A stretch of DNA of 64,000 nucleotides from a bacterium (GTDB lineage Bacteria; Planctomycetota; Planctomycetia; Planctomycetales; Planctomycetaceae): assembly GCA_016125225.1 (NCBI GenBank), contig WGME01000003.1, positions 310,001-374,000 of the forward strand, in the 5' to 3' direction. The position numbers and the translations under genes are program-made. This document shows, in pieces, positions 49,456-58,234 of this stretch. A model generated the notes under the pieces. The model saw only the letters and a list, made by a program, of their open reading frames with translations, was not told where the DNA came from and searched no databases. Position 1 is the first letter of the stretch. Every line of letters starts with the position of its first letter.

Positions 49456-50402
49456 GTATCGGGCTCGATCTGGGATGCACCGAATTCCGCAGCTTGCGGT
49501 ATCAGGGTGAGCAACTCCTGTCCCGGAGTTGTCCCGCTGTGATGCTGGAAGTGGCTGACACGGCAACTCATCGCCGCTTGTTAGAGCGCGACAGCGTGCC
49601 TTATGCGATCAGTGGTTCGACACTAGTCTTGCTGGGTCATGCCGCTCTGGAATGGGGCGCGCTGTTGACCAAGCCGGTTCGTCGTTTGCTCCCCGATGGC
49701 CAATTGCCAGCGGGTGATCCCGTCGCCCGGCAGATTTTGTCGTTATTGATCGATGCCGTCTTACCGATCAGCCGCCAACGAGATGAATTCTGCACCCTGA
49801 CGATTCCCGGGGAATTGCTACCAGTCGACGAGAGCCCGGAACGCAGTTTCTTTCTTCAAATGGTTCGCCAACGGGGTTACCGACCGCAAGTCATCGGCCA
49901 GGGGCATGCCATTACCTTCTCTGAACTCAACCACATCGGTTTCTCCGGGATTGGGGTGAATCTGGGGGCCAGTCAGTCGGAATTCTCACTGAATCGGTCG
50001 GGCCGTGAACTTGCCCGGTGCGTCATTCCCTATGGTCTGGACGAACTCTGTCCGTGGGAAGAGCAGGCATCATCGCCGACGTCGATACTCCCCGAACTCA
50101 ACGACTCCACCTTGACCGACTTTCTGGTAGAATTGCTGCTGGAAGCGGGCGCTCGCATCGGACAGCATGACGGGTTTCGCGTGTTGACCCAACCGGTTCC
50201 CCTGGCGGTCGCGGGGGGGATTGTGGCCCGTGACAACTTTGAGACCTTGTTCCAAAAGGCCTGGAACCGGGCCTGCTGGCCCATTCGGATGCAAAACCTG
50301 AAAACCTGTACCGATGGGTCACAGACCGTGGCCCGCGGTTGTCTGATTCATGCAATCTGGCAATCGCAACCGGTGACCGAGGACTTGGCGATCGCCGCCT
50401 GA
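49452..50402 (+). CDS. Actin-like ATPase (PilM/FtsA/StbA-type fold)
   Basis: The 316-aa protein starts with GTG at 49452 inside the upstream gene's stop codon (GTGA), so it is translationally coupled. It carries the actin/Hsp70 ATPase pattern: SIGLDLGCTEFRSLRY as phosphate-1 (residues 2-17), FSGIGVNLGASQSEFSL as phosphate-2 (about 160-176) and PVPLAVAGGIV as adenosine motif (about 257-268). These motifs bind ATP in MreB, FtsA, PilM and ParM. I cannot assign the subfamily. Pairing with an SLBB membrane protein suggests a cytoskeletal element tied to the envelope. Confidence 0.72.
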   Translation: MSIGLDLGCTEFRSLRYQGEQLLSRSCPAVMLEVADTATHRRLLERDSVPYAISGSTLVLLGHAALEWGALLTKPVRRLLPDGQLPAGDPVARQILSLLIDAVLPISRQRDEFCTLTIPGELLPVDESPERSFFLQMVRQRGYRPQVIGQGHAITFSELNHIGFSGIGVNLGASQSEFSLNRSGRELARCVIPYGLDELCPWEEQASSPTSILPELNDSTLTDFLVELLLEAGARIGQHDGFRVLTQPVPLAVAGGIVARDNFETLFQKAWNRACWPIRMQNLKTCTDGSQTVARGCLIHAIWQSQPVTEDLAIAA

Positions 50403-50443
50403 TGGCACGGGATCGCTTGGTGATTCGGTTCAATGGGCTCCGT

Positions 50444-50460
50444 TATCGGAAATTCCGATA
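50444..50460. promoter_or_regulatory. 17-bp perfect palindrome upstream of aceE
   Basis: TATCGGAA-A-TTCCGATA is a perfect 8-1-8 palindrome 215 bases before aceE. It could be an operator or a weak hairpin after the actin-like gene. No T run follows. Confidence 0.35.
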
Positions 50461-50590
50461 CTCTATCCAGATGAAGATTGGGAAAGAATTGCTCGGCAGT
50501 ACTGTCCATAAGCCTGCCGGTTTGCTAAGATTCCGGGGTTCGGTGGGAGCCATTGAGGTTCTCGAACCAGTTCCCCGGAACTCGCTGCGA

Positions 50591-50605
50591 CGATAAGTCT
50601 TATCG
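50591..50605. promoter_or_regulatory. 15-bp perfect palindrome upstream of aceE
   Basis: CGATAAG-T-CTTATCG is a perfect 7-1-7 palindrome 70 bases before aceE, followed by a GCGGTT/AACCGC hairpin (50617-50632). Position suits an operator or leader hairpin. A binding protein is unknown. Confidence 0.35.
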
Positions 50606-50674
50606 CGTGGCCGACTGCGGTTTTTCAACCGCGAGTGATCGTTCAGTTTCCTCGCAATGTAAAGGTGACGGAGC

Positions 50675-53425
50675 ATGTCGGGCACCACCCTGGCTCCCCC
50701 AACGTCGCAATCCAAGCCGACGGAATCCACGAGCGCTTTGAATGGCCATACCAGCAGTACATCGGTGGTTGAACCCACGGAAATGGCCGACTGGCTGGAA
50801 GCGCTCGACGATCTGATTGAACGTCACGGCCCTCGTGCCGTGGCTCAGTTGCTTGCTCAGTTGCAGACACGGGCGGCAGGTCAAGGTGTGCCGGTGACGG
50901 CAGCCATGACGACCCCGTATGCCAACACGATTGACGTAGCCCACCAGATTCCGTTTCCGGGCGATCGGGCCTTGGAGCGTCAACTCCGCAGCCTCGTCCG
51001 CTGGAATGCGATGGCGATGGTGCAACAGGCCGGCAAATCAGGCACGGGGGTCGGCGGACATATCGCCACTTTCGCGTCATCGGCCTGCCTCGTCGAAACC
51101 GGGTACAATCACTTCTTCCATGCGAAGACCGCCGATCACACCGGCGACATGGTTTACTTCCAAGGGCATGCCTCGCCGGGGCCCTATTCTCGCGGATTCC
51201 TCGAAGGCCGTTTCACCGAAGAGAACCTGAAGAAGTTTCGCCGCGAATTGCCGCGCGGGACCGGACTCTCCTCGTATCCGCATCCCTGGCTGATGCCGGA
51301 GTACTGGCAGTTCCCGACCGTGTCGATGGGACTCGGCCCGATCTGCTCGCTCTATCAGGCCCGCTTCCTCCGGATGGTGGAGCATCGCGGCCTGCTCGAT
51401 ACCTCGAAGTCACACGTGTGGGCGTTCCTCGGCGATGGGGAAATCGATGAACCCGAATCGCTGGGGGCCATCACGCTGGGGGCTCGGGAACATCTCGACA
51501 ATTTGACATGGGTCATCAACTGCAATCTGCAGCGGCTCGATGGTCCGGTGCGTGGTAACGGCAAGGTCATTCAGGAACTCGAAGGCCTGTTCCGTGGCGC
51601 GGGTTGGAACGTCATCAAGGTCATCTGGGGTGCGGATTGGGACCCGGTCCTTGAGAACGATGTCACCGGGGCTCTGGTCCGCCGGATGGAAGAAGTTCCC
51701 GACGGTCAGTATCAGAAGTACGTCGTTTCCACGGGTGAATTCATCCGCAACGACTTCTTTGGTAAGTCGCCCGACTTGCTGAAACTCGTGGAACACCTCA
51801 GCGACGAACAACTCAAGCACATGCGTCGCGGTGGTCACGATGTCACCAAGGTCTATGCGGCCTATAAAGCGGCGACCGAGTTCAAGGGGGCGCCGACCGT
51901 GGTGCTGGCCCATACCATCAAGGGGTATGGACTCGGCGAAGCGGCGGAAGGCAAGAACACCGCTCACCAGAAGAAGACTCTGGAAGAGAACATCCTGATC
52001 GACTTCCGCGATCGTTTCGAGATTCCCCTCAGCGATGAAGATGCCAAGGCGGCGAAATTCTACAAGCCGGCCGATGATGCTCCGGTGATGCAGTATCTGA
52101 AACAGCATCGCGAAGCCTTGGGTGGCGCGCTGCCTGCACGGCATCCCACAACGGAACGCTGGGAGATCCCAACCGTCGCAGCGACGCTTGATGGGGCACT
52201 CCGCAAACTCTTCGGCGGCGATTCGTCGACCACCGTGGGGTTGGGGGAACTGATGAAGTTCTTCATGAAGGATAAAACCTTCGGCAAGCGGATCGTTCCC
52301 ATCATTCCCGATGAAGCCCAGACGTTTGGTCTGCAGACGCTGTTTGCGACCTTCGGCATCTACTCCAGCAAAGGCCAGACTTACACGCCGGTCGATGCGG
52401 GCAGCTTGGTCGCTTACAAGGAATCGAAGACCGGCCAGGTGCTGATGGAAGGCATCAACGAAGCCGGGGCGATGTCCTCGTTCGTTGCCGTCGGGACCAG
52501 CTATGCCAACCTCAGTCTCGCGATGTGCCCGTTCTATGTTTACTACTCGATGTTCGGGTTCCAGCGCGTCGGCGATCTGATCTGGCTGGCCGCCGATTCT
52601 CGCTGCAAGGGTTTCCTCTGCGGTGGCACATCGGGTCGTACCACGCTCAACGGCGAAGGCTTGCAGCATGAAGATGGTCATAGCCAACTGATGGCCAGCA
52701 CCGTGCCCAACCTGATCGCCTATGATCCCGCCTACAGCTACGAACTCGCCGTCATTGTCCGCGATGGCCTGAAGCGGATGTATGCCGATCATGAAGACGT
52801 CTTCTACTACCTCTCGGTCTACAACGAGAGCACTCAGCAACCGCCGATGTCGGAAGGGGCGGGAGTCGAGGAAGGCATCCTCAAGGGGCTCTATCCGCTT
52901 GATCCGTCTCTGACGAACGACAAACGAGGCGATCGTCCGCAACTCTTCGGCAGTGGCCCCATCCTGCAGCAGGTGCTCAAGGCCCAGAAGATTCTGTCCG
53001 AGAAGTATGGCGTCGCGACCGATGCCTGGAGCGTCACCAGCTACAACGAGCTGAAACGCGATGCTCAAGCCGCGGCCCGCTGGAACCGGTTGCATCCCAC
53101 CGAATCGCCCAAGCTCGGCTTCGTGCAGCAGCAACTGGCCGGGATCAAAGGCCCGATCATCGCCGCGAGTGACAACGTGCAACTGGTGGCCGAACAGATC
53201 CGGCCGTATGTCTCCGGACAATACCTAGTCCTCGGGACCGACGGTTTTGGTCGCAGCGAATCACGAGGCGAGTTGCGTCGGCACTTTGAGATCGATGCGG
53301 AATGCATCGCCTACAGCACACTGGTCGCGTTGGCGAACGAAGGCCGCTTCGATCGTAACAAGCTGCCGCAGGTGCTCAAAGACTTGGGCATCGACCCGGA
53401 AAAGGTCGATCCCGCAACGGCCTGA
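50675..53425 (+). CDS. aceE: Pyruvate dehydrogenase E1 component (homodimeric)
   Basis: The 916-aa product is the single-chain AceE type. Blocks include GTGVGGHIATFASSACLVE, VYFQGHASPGPYSRGFLEGR, LPRGTGLSSYPHPWLMPEYW, AFLGDGEIDEPESLG with the thiamine-diphosphate motif GDG...NCN (NLTWVINCNLQRLDGPVRGN), TVVLAHTIKGYGLGEAAEGK, and PDEAQTFGLQTLF. It decarboxylates pyruvate and acetylates the lipoyl group of E2. aceF follows 87 bases downstream. The 272-base upstream gap has two palindromes that could bind a regulator. The N-terminus before residue 30 is variable and Ser/Thr rich. Confidence 0.97.
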   Translation: MSGTTLAPPTSQSKPTESTSALNGHTSSTSVVEPTEMADWLEALDDLIERHGPRAVAQLLAQLQTRAAGQGVPVTAAMTTPYANTIDVAHQIPFPGDRALERQLRSLVRWNAMAMVQQAGKSGTGVGGHIATFASSACLVETGYNHFFHAKTADHTGDMVYFQGHASPGPYSRGFLEGRFTEENLKKFRRELPRGTGLSSYPHPWLMPEYWQFPTVSMGLGPICSLYQARFLRMVEHRGLLDTSKSHVWAFLGDGEIDEPESLGAITLGAREHLDNLTWVINCNLQRLDGPVRGNGKVIQELEGLFRGAGWNVIKVIWGADWDPVLENDVTGALVRRMEEVPDGQYQKYVVSTGEFIRNDFFGKSPDLLKLVEHLSDEQLKHMRRGGHDVTKVYAAYKAATEFKGAPTVVLAHTIKGYGLGEAAEGKNTAHQKKTLEENILIDFRDRFEIPLSDEDAKAAKFYKPADDAPVMQYLKQHREALGGALPARHPTTERWEIPTVAATLDGALRKLFGGDSSTTVGLGELMKFFMKDKTFGKRIVPIIPDEAQTFGLQTLFATFGIYSSKGQTYTPVDAGSLVAYKESKTGQVLMEGINEAGAMSSFVAVGTSYANLSLAMCPFYVYYSMFGFQRVGDLIWLAADSRCKGFLCGGTSGRTTLNGEGLQHEDGHSQLMASTVPNLIAYDPAYSYELAVIVRDGLKRMYADHEDVFYYLSVYNESTQQPPMSEGAGVEEGILKGLYPLDPSLTNDKRGDRPQLFGSGPILQQVLKAQKILSEKYGVATDAWSVTSYNELKRDAQAAARWNRLHPTESPKLGFVQQQLAGIKGPIIAASDNVQLVAEQIRPYVSGQYLVLGTDGFGRSESRGELRRHFEIDAECIAYSTLVALANEGRFDRNKLPQVLKDLGIDPEKVDPATA

Positions 53426-53512
53426 TTAATCTCCGATGAGCCGCGAGGCAATGCCGAACGCTGCCCGCATCGGTCACAACCACACAGACTATCGCAATCA
53501 TAAAGTGGAACC

Positions 53513-54790
<1,278 letters not shown>

Positions 54791-54796
54791 TTGGTT

Positions 54797-54987
54797 CAGG
54801 GCTGAGGGCCAAGAGTCGAGGGACGTCTCAGCCCCCGGTGATTCACCGGGGGCCGTGCGTTCCTTCCGCGTCGATGACAGATCGTCATCGATTGTGAATC
54901 GCCCCCGGTCAGTGACCGGGGGCTAAGACGGCGCCTCTCGATTCCATTTTGAGGCCCTAAACTCTAAACTCTCAAGTCTCAACCTCT
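54797..54987. repeat. Nested element in the aceF-lpd gap: heptad arms around two palindromes
   Basis: The left heptad arm (54797-54824, four units such as CAGGGCT, GAGGGCC, AAGAGTC) is followed by palindrome 1 (54831-54853, an 11-bp arm GCCCCCGGTGA with its complement), a spacer, and palindrome 2 (54901-54923, GCCCCCGGTC-AGT-GACCGGGGGC, REP-like). The right arm has five opposed units (54953-54987, e.g. GGCCCTA, AACTCTA, AACTCTC). The two palindromes share the GCCCCCGGT half. Confidence 0.85.
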
Positions 54988-55000
54988 TAAAGATACTGGT

Positions 55001-56419
55001 ATGACGACGACACATACAGAATTGGTAGTTCTCGGCGGTGGGCCGGGTGGGTATCCCGCAGCGTTCGACGCGGCCGATCATGGCATGCAGGTCACGTTGG
55101 TAGACAACGGGAATGGCCCGGGCGGTGTATGTCTTCACCGGGGCTGCATTCCTTCCAAAGCATTACTCCACGTCGCCAAGTTGATCAATGAATCACGAGA
55201 AGCTGCGGAGTGGGGATTGAAGTTCGGCGAACCACAGATTGATCTCGATCAGTTACGTGAGTTTAAGAACAGCGTCGTCAACAAACTTGTGACGGGTATT
55301 GGTCAACTGGGTAAAGCTCGTGGCGTTAATGCTCTACAAGGTACTGGAAAATTTCTGGACAGTCACACGCTCGAAGTGACGAATCCTCTCGGGCAGATTG
55401 TCCATCTCACCTTTGACAAGTGCATCATCGCGACCGGTTCCACCCCCGCTGTGCCGCCGGTCTTTCAGATCAATGATCCGCGCGTGATGGACTCGACGGG
55501 AGCGCTCGAACTCGCCGACATTCCCGGCAAACTGCTCGTTGTCGGTGGGGGCTACATCGGTCTTGAAATGGGAACCGTGTATGCGGCCTTGGGATCGAAA
55601 GTGACAGTCGTCGAGTTCCTGCCAAACCTGCTTGCCGCTGCCGATCGTGATCTGGTGAAGCCGTTGCAGAAGCGGTTGGAAAAGCAATTCGCGGCGATTC
55701 ATCTCAACACCAAGGTGGAAGCCCTCACAGCGACCGACGCCGGGATTGAAGCGACGTTGTCCGGCGAGGGTGTGGAACCGAAACAGCTGTTCGATCGCGT
55801 GCTGATTTCGATTGGCCGTCGTCCCAATGGTAAGGGCTGCGGACTCGAGAACACGAAGGTCGTTGTGAACGACAAAGGCTTCATCGAAGTCGATGCCCAG
55901 CGTCGCACCGCCGAGCCGCACATCTTCGCGATTGGCGATGTCGCGGGCGAACCGATGTTGGCTCACAAAGCCACGCGTGAAGCCAAGGTGGCTGTGGAAG
56001 GTTTGCTCGGCAAGTCGGTCGAGTTCGACAACATTGCGATTCCCGCTGTCGTCTTTACCGATCCCGAAATCGCCTGGTGTGGCTTACAGGAACCGGAAGC
56101 CAAGGCGGCGGGGCGTGAAGTCAAAGTCGTGAAGTTTCCGTGGGCCGCTTCCGGCCGTGCGACGACCTTGGGCCGCAACGAAGGCTTAACCAAACTGATC
56201 CTCGACCCGACCACCGAGCGTGTCCTGGGTGTCGCGATTGTCGGTGTGAATGCCGGTGAGTTGATTGCGGAAGGGGTGATCGCCGTCGAAACTGCTGCGG
56301 TGGCCCGCGATCTTGCCGAGAGCATTCACGCTCACCCGACGTTGTCGGAAACGATGATGGAAGCCGGCGAAGCGGTTTACGGTCAGGCCACGCATTCGTA
56401 TCGACCGAAGCGGGGTTAA
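55001..56419 (+). CDS. lpd: Dihydrolipoamide dehydrogenase (E3)
   Basis: The 472-aa flavoprotein has an FAD motif [16 protein letters not shown] at 11-26. The redox-active disulfide is C44/C49 ([15 protein letters not shown]). The NAD motif is [20 protein letters not shown], then [20 protein letters not shown], and the catalytic His-Glu pair is IHAHPTLSE. It reoxidises the lipoyl arms of E2. It follows aceF, but a 210-base repeat element separates them, and no Shine-Dalgarno is obvious before the ATG at 55001. It may have its own promoter or be read through. Confidence 0.96.
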   Translation: MTTTHTELVVLGGGPGGYPAAFDAADHGMQVTLVDNGNGPGGVCLHRGCIPSKALLHVAKLINESREAAEWGLKFGEPQIDLDQLREFKNSVVNKLVTGIGQLGKARGVNALQGTGKFLDSHTLEVTNPLGQIVHLTFDKCIIATGSTPAVPPVFQINDPRVMDSTGALELADIPGKLLVVGGGYIGLEMGTVYAALGSKVTVVEFLPNLLAAADRDLVKPLQKRLEKQFAAIHLNTKVEALTATDAGIEATLSGEGVEPKQLFDRVLISIGRRPNGKGCGLENTKVVVNDKGFIEVDAQRRTAEPHIFAIGDVAGEPMLAHKATREAKVAVEGLLGKSVEFDNIAIPAVVFTDPEIAWCGLQEPEAKAAGREVKVVKFPWAASGRATTLGRNEGLTKLILDPTTERVLGVAIVGVNAGELIAEGVIAVETAAVARDLAESIHAHPTLSETMMEAGEAVYGQATHSYRPKRG

Positions 56420-56482
56420 GTTGTTCGAGGACCAACCTGCCGGATAAAGTGTGAACAACACAAACGTCCGGATGTTGAGCCG

Positions 56483-57061
56483 ATGCGATTGCTTGTTTGT
56501 CACACCTGCTGGAGTTGGGTGGCCCCGCAAGCCGGGAATTGTCCGGAGTGCCTCCATCCCCTCGACCCGCATGTTCCCGATCCACCGCTCGAACGCTTGC
56601 AGCAGACGTTTGGCGACTATCTTCTGCGGCTCAGCGAGGTGCGATGGGAACGGGTCCAAACTCCTAACCGGGGAACACTCCTGAGCACGACGCAGGGCCT
56701 GATGTTCCTGCCTTTTCTCGTGACCAATCCCGATGGCTCCTGCATGGCGTTGCAGGACGAATCACGCTGGTCTGTCTGGAGATTCTGGCACGGGCAGCAT
56801 CGAGCGCGTTTTCCTGTGTTGCCGCAGGCTGCGGACGCCCCCTTTGATGTCGTGCAGCAGTTTCTGGATTCTCCGGGGGCGTTGTTTCTCCCGCGGCGGC
56901 ACATCGTGCGATTTCATACCCGCGCCCGGCAATGGTCGTTCGTACGGGCGCTCGGCGGCGTGGTCCGCATGGCCCCACTCTCTCCGCAAGAGGAATGGCA
57001 ACCGGCCTGGCGGCAACTCATGGCTCAACAGGCAGAGTGGCAAACGCTGATCACGCTCTGA
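56483..57061 (+). CDS. Zinc-ribbon protein of unknown function
   Basis: This 192-aa protein begins MRLLVCHTCWSWVAPQAGNC and has a CxxC-x10-CxxC zinc ribbon (C6, C9, C20, C23). The rest is soluble, with a Trp- and Arg-rich C-terminal half (SPQEEWQPAWRQLMAQQAEW), and no membrane segment. I see no catalytic motif and know no family. It follows lpd by 63 bases and converges on the PDZ gene with 16 bases between. Confidence 0.68.
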   Translation: MRLLVCHTCWSWVAPQAGNCPECLHPLDPHVPDPPLERLQQTFGDYLLRLSEVRWERVQTPNRGTLLSTTQGLMFLPFLVTNPDGSCMALQDESRWSVWRFWHGQHRARFPVLPQAADAPFDVVQQFLDSPGALFLPRRHIVRFHTRARQWSFVRALGGVVRMAPLSPQEEWQPAWRQLMAQQAEWQTLITL

Positions 57062-57077
57062 TGGCGTGCTGCCGATC

Positions 57078-58025
57078 TCACCAGTTGCCCAGCACGACCG
57101 GAATTTCCAATGTCTGACCATTCCGCTTCACAGTCAGCATGACACGATCTCCCGGCTTGGCCTTTTGCAAGATGTCGATCATCGCGAAGAAGTCGATCAC
57201 TTCCTCATCATCACAGGCCAGAATCATATCGTCGGCCTTCAAGCCTGCTGCGGCGGCGGGGGAGTCTGCAGTCACGGCACCAACTTCGCACCCCGCTGCA
57301 GCACCCAACAATTCGCGGCCGTTGCGAATTCCCAGAAAGGCTCCGCGACGTTCGACCTTGTAACCCAGCTGCGAGACTTTCAACATCTCTTCTTCGGTCA
57401 TCTTTGATCCATTCACATGGTAGACCTGAATGGTTGCAATCGGGGAAAGCCGGGCTAGCAGGTTACAGAGTTGTTCGTCATTTCCTGTCCACTTTTCGCT
57501 GATCACCACATAATTGATTTGTGGTTCCAGACTGGTCTGCGGGAACCCATCCGGTTCGCGGTAACGAACAATGGCTCCCAAGGCTTCCAGTTGCGGAACC
57601 GTGCGCTTATTGCGAGCCAATGCCGCTTCGTCCCAGGCATCGCGAGTCCGATCGCCGATGCTCCCTGAATGGTTCCGCATGGCAAGGATGGTTTCTTCCA
57701 GTTCTTCTCCCTCGGGAAAAGGCACGGTGCGGTACATCGTCGCCAACAGTTCCGCCGCTCGGTATGTGGTTTCAGCCGACTCGGACTTCGTTGCCCGAAT
57801 AAGTGCTGGAATGGCGGCCACTCCGGCGGCACGCAATTGTTGCTGTGCCGACTCCCGCACCCGGAACTGTGCGTCTCCCAATTCGATAATCCAACGATCG
57901 ATGTCGGCGGGAGCAACCGGTTTAGCAGACGGTGCGGCTGGTGTTGTGACGGCGTCCGCAGCCTGTCCCCAGGCGTTCGCTCCCATCGTCGCCAGCACCA
58001 CCAGTGCTGCTAGATTTCGTCGCAT
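57078..58025 (-). CDS. Exported protein with HEAT-like region and C-terminal PDZ domain
   Basis: I favour the ATG at 58025 (315 aa) because it gives a signal peptide (MRRNLAALVVLATMGANAWG); the ATG at 58076 is also possible. After the leader come HEAT-like helices (IIELGDAQFRVRESAQQQLR, AAGVAAIPALIRATKSESAE). The middle domain is of unknown fold. The PDZ domain is at the C-terminus: CEVGAVTADSPAAAAGLKAD, then DMILACDDEEVIDFFAMIDI and PGDRVMLTVKRNGQTLEIPV. PDZ domains bind peptide ends, typically in periplasmic proteolysis or scaffolds. No protease domain is present. Confidence 0.8.
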   Translation of the reverse strand: MRRNLAALVVLATMGANAWGQAADAVTTPAAPSAKPVAPADIDRWIIELGDAQFRVRESAQQQLRAAGVAAIPALIRATKSESAETTYRAAELLATMYRTVPFPEGEELEETILAMRNHSGSIGDRTRDAWDEAALARNKRTVPQLEALGAIVRYREPDGFPQTSLEPQINYVVISEKWTGNDEQLCNLLARLSPIATIQVYHVNGSKMTEEEMLKVSQLGYKVERRGAFLGIRNGRELLGAAAGCEVGAVTADSPAAAAGLKADDMILACDDEEVIDFFAMIDILQKAKPGDRVMLTVKRNGQTLEIPVVLGNW

Positions 58026-58234
58026 GAAGCGGAATGGTCGCTCTGCTGATGTCTGTGGTGCGTCACATCTGTCCATGATTTGCCCCGTTCTCGTCGGCAT
58101 GTTCCGCTTTGTGCAACAAAGTCGGTTGGAATCCCTCAATCCGATACGACTATACTACTGGAAGATCAGCAAATTTCGATGATAATTTCCGCGAGCCCGC
58201 CGCCGTTCCTACACCGCGAGTCCAACCCCGACCC

